From positions 1-36,732 of the forward strand of contig CAJQNK010000011.1 of the NCBI GenBank assembly GCA_905479655.1: a stretch of 36,732 bases of DNA, given 5' to 3'. The notes under the pieces are model-generated. The model did no database searches and was not told the DNA's origin. It saw only the letters and a list, made by a program, of their open reading frames with translations. The position numbers were made by a program, and so were the translations under genes. Shown here piece by piece: positions 35,097 through 36,732 of this stretch. The DNA is from an uncultured bacterium (GTDB lineage Bacteria; Acidobacteriota; Thermoanaerobaculia; Multivoradales; JAHEKO01). Every line of letters starts with the position of its first letter. The first letter of the stretch is position 1.

Positions 35097-35827
35097 CCAT
35101 CTTCCCGGAGCTCTTCGCGCCCTTCCTCGTGACGAGCCTCCTGGGGCGGGCCGTCGAGGAGGGCCGACTCGCTGTCGAGGTCCACGATCTGCGCGACTTC
35201 ACCGAGGACCGTCACCGGGTGGTCGACGACGAACCGTACGGCGGCGGCGGCGGCATGGTCATGATCGCGCCTCCCTGGCTCGCCGCAGTGCGGGAGCTGA
35301 CGGCCGAGACCCCGGCCTGGAGGGTGCTGCTCTCTCCCCAGGGTGCGAGGTTGGACGAGGCCAAAGTGCTGGATCTCGTCGCCCGCCCGCGTCTGCTCCT
35401 CCTCTGCGGACGCTACGAGGGGCTGGACGAGCGGGTGCACCGCAGCGTCGTCGACGAGGAGATCTCCCTCGGGGACTATGTGCTCTCGGGAGGGGAGCTG
35501 CCTGCCATGGTGTTGGTGGAGGCCGTCTCGCGCAAGATCCCCGGCGTCGTCGGCCTGCCCGAGTCGGTGGAGAACGACAGCTTCCGAGACGGCCTGCTGG
35601 ACCATCCCCACTACACCCGGCCGCGGGAGCTGGAGGGTGCGGAGGTTCCGGAGGTGCTGCTCTCGGGGCACCACGCGAAGATCGAGCAATGGCGCCGGCG
35701 GGAGTCGCTGCGGGCCACGCTCTGCAAGCGTCCCGACCTTCTGGCTTCCGCCGAGCTCGACGCGACGGATCGGAAGTGGCTCGAGGAGATCGCCCGTGAG
35801 GAGGGCCTCGAGCCGGCCGAGGATTGA
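35078..35827 (+). CDS. trmD: tRNA (guanine-37-N1)-methyltransferase TrmD
   Basis: A 249-residue SPOUT methyltransferase that makes m1G37 and prevents frameshifting. The N-terminus MHVDIVTIFPELF is typical. PYGGGGGMVM (53-62), GRYEGLDERV (111-120) and LGDYVLSGGELPAM (131-144) build the trefoil knot, and ENDSFRDGLLDHPHYTRP (165-182) holds the probable catalytic Asp167. The GTG at 35078 is chosen for this N-terminus; it overlaps rimM by 19 bases. A second in-frame GTG at 35093 would remove five conserved residues. Confidence 0.96.
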   Translation: MHVDIVTIFPELFAPFLVTSLLGRAVEEGRLAVEVHDLRDFTEDRHRVVDDEPYGGGGGMVMIAPPWLAAVRELTAETPAWRVLLSPQGARLDEAKVLDLVARPRLLLLCGRYEGLDERVHRSVVDEEISLGDYVLSGGELPAMVLVEAVSRKIPGVVGLPESVENDSFRDGLLDHPHYTRPRELEGAEVPEVLLSGHHAKIEQWRRRESLRATLCKRPDLLASAELDATDRKWLEEIAREEGLEPAED

Positions 35828-35848
35828 GGTGAGGGAGGTGGCCCAGGC

Positions 35849-35877
35849 TTGCACGCCGAGGGTCGGCCGGGGATAAT
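35849..35877 (+). promoter_or_regulatory. Promoter for rplS
   Basis: TTGCAC (35849-35854), 17 bases, then GATAAT (35872-35877, five of six matches). It would give rplS-rnhB an extra transcript inside the cluster, with a leader of about 42 bases. Confidence 0.55.
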
Positions 35878-35925
35878 AGGGGGCTTCGCCATGGGCGATG
35901 AGTGATTCGAGAGAGGAATCCAGCG

Positions 35926-36285
35926 ATGAATCAGCTAGTGCGAGAGGTCGAGAGCAACTACCTCCGTTCCGATATCCCCGAGTTCCGGTCCGGCGACAAC
36001 GTGAAGGTCCACGTGCGGGTTCGGGAGGGCGAGAAGGAGCGGATCCAGATCTTCCAGGGGGTCGTCATCTCCCGTAAGGGAGGGGGACTCCGGGAGTCCT
36101 TCACCGTCCGCAAGATCTCGGGCGGAATCGGAGTCGAGCGCGTCTTCCCGATCCACTCCCCGAGCATCGATAGGATCGAGGTCGTTCGCCTGGGCAAGGT
36201 CCGGCGGGCCAAGCTGTACTATCTTCGGGACCTGCGGGGCAAGGCCGCGCGGATCGAGGAGCGTAGGGACGCGAAGCCTTCCTGA
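35926..36285 (+). CDS. rplS: 50S ribosomal protein bL19
   Basis: A 119-residue bL19 at the 30S-50S interface. Characteristic stretches are [60 protein letters not shown] and [16 protein letters not shown]. The ATG at 35926 is preferred over the upstream in-frame GTG at 35902 because GAGAGGAATC lies just before it and because the family starts near MNQLV. It follows trmD after 98 bases with its own promoter. Confidence 0.98.
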   Translation: MNQLVREVESNYLRSDIPEFRSGDNVKVHVRVREGEKERIQIFQGVVISRKGGGLRESFTVRKISGGIGVERVFPIHSPSIDRIEVVRLGKVRRAKLYYLRDLRGKAARIEERRDAKPS

Positions 36286-36376
36286 ATCCGGTCTCCGCGC
36301 CGCGAATCCGGATCGGTCGCGGTCGGCGCTGGAGAGCCCGGGGAGCGAGGATCTGTTGGCGAGCTTCGGTGATCTC

Positions 36377-36732
36377 ATGGCGGAGGTCTTCCGCCTCCAG
36401 TTGATGCGGGATCTGGAGGATCTCCTCGGGCGTCAGATGGGGGGGGCGGTGGCAGGAATCGACGAGGCGGGCAGGGGTTGTCTGGCCGGTCCGGTGGTGG
36501 CGGCGGCCTATGTGCCTCGGCCGGGAGGGATCGTGGCCGGGGTGGACGACAGCAAGCTTCTGACGCCCGCACGCCGCGAAGCGCTCGCGACCCGGCTCCG
36601 GGGAGCCGGCTGGTGGTCGGTGGTCGCCGTCGAGCCCGAGACGATCGACCGGGTGAACATCCTCGAGGCGACCAGGATCGCGATGCGGCGGGCGCTGGAG
36701 CGGCTGCCCGTGAAGCCGGCCGCCGTGTTGAC
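36377..36732 (+). CDS. rnhB: Ribonuclease HII (partial, N-terminal part)
   Basis: About 118 residues of RNase HII, cut by the right edge. [23 protein letters not shown] carries the first catalytic Asp-Glu pair (GIDEAGRG), and [13 protein letters not shown] is the family's DSK motif. The enzyme removes ribonucleotides from DNA. The ATG at 36377 is used here; a TTG at 36356 in the same frame has GAGG five bases upstream and is an equally good start. The frame stays open back into rplS. Position directly after rplS is the standard order. The remaining catalytic Asp residues lie outside the window. Confidence 0.93.
   Translation, partial: MAEVFRLQLMRDLEDLLGRQMGGAVAGIDEAGRGCLAGPVVAAAYVPRPGGIVAGVDDSKLLTPARREALATRLRGAGWWSVVAVEPETIDRVNILEATRIAMRRALERLPVKPAAVL

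Overview
The window is a visibly GC-rich, densely packed bacterial chromosome segment made almost entirely of core genes. An LpxH-like phosphohydrolase and an MlaE/MlaF lipid-transport pair point to a Gram-negative (diderm) cell. MglA plus PilT points to type IV pilus surface motility. The mixture of hrcA-grpE-dnaK, an extended MglA, a DUF2520 protein and frequent GTG/TTG starts fits Acidobacteriota or a neighbouring GC-rich phylum such as Myxococcota or an uncultured relative. This placement is an inference from gene content, not a measured phylogeny. No insertion sequence, prophage, CRISPR array, tRNA or rRNA is recognisable. No gap between genes exceeds 300 bases; the longest is 8321-8600.

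Layout. 1-1133 (minus): mlaE, then mlaF running off the left edge. 1341-6404 (plus): a PlsC-type acyltransferase, mrp (Fe-S carrier), an LpxH-like phosphohydrolase, aroA, and a sigma-54-type activator overlapping aroA by four bases. 6538-8320: two dipeptide-type ABC permeases with no partners nearby. 8601-9278: an unusual protein with two HTH/AT-hook modules behind a near-consensus promoter that carries an inverted repeat. 9294-14348 (minus): mglA with a C-terminal extension, then nrdR-lon-thiL. 14482-15405 (minus): a DUF2520 Rossmann protein, divergent from the heat-shock cluster.

15535-20487 (plus): hrcA-grpE-dnaK-dnaJ, continuing into prmA and rsmE. 22083-23751: pilT and recX. 23866-30426: alaS, a lytic transglycosylase, pgsA and a large MMPL/RND exporter. 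30481-31395 (minus): a haloalkane-dehalogenase-like hydrolase. 31616-32434: an AraC-type regulator. 32516 to the right edge: ffh, then the classic ribosome/tRNA-modification cluster rpsP-khpA-rimM-trmD-rplS-rnhB, the last cut off by the edge.

How the genes work together. The window joins envelope lipid handling (mla, plsC, pgsA, MMPL exporter), protein folding and turnover (HrcA, GrpE, DnaK, DnaJ, Lon), translation and secretion (AlaS, bS16, bL19, RimM, TrmD, PrmA, RsmE, Ffh) and motility (MglA, PilT). Most is ordinary. The features most worth a second look are the tandem HTH/AT-hook protein and its AT-rich operator-like site, the 150-residue MglA extension, a 9-bp tandem repeat at two distant intergenic sites (one inside a short reading frame overlapping the AraC gene), a dispersed GCGTGAGA-containing repeat, and a DnaK without its acidic tail.
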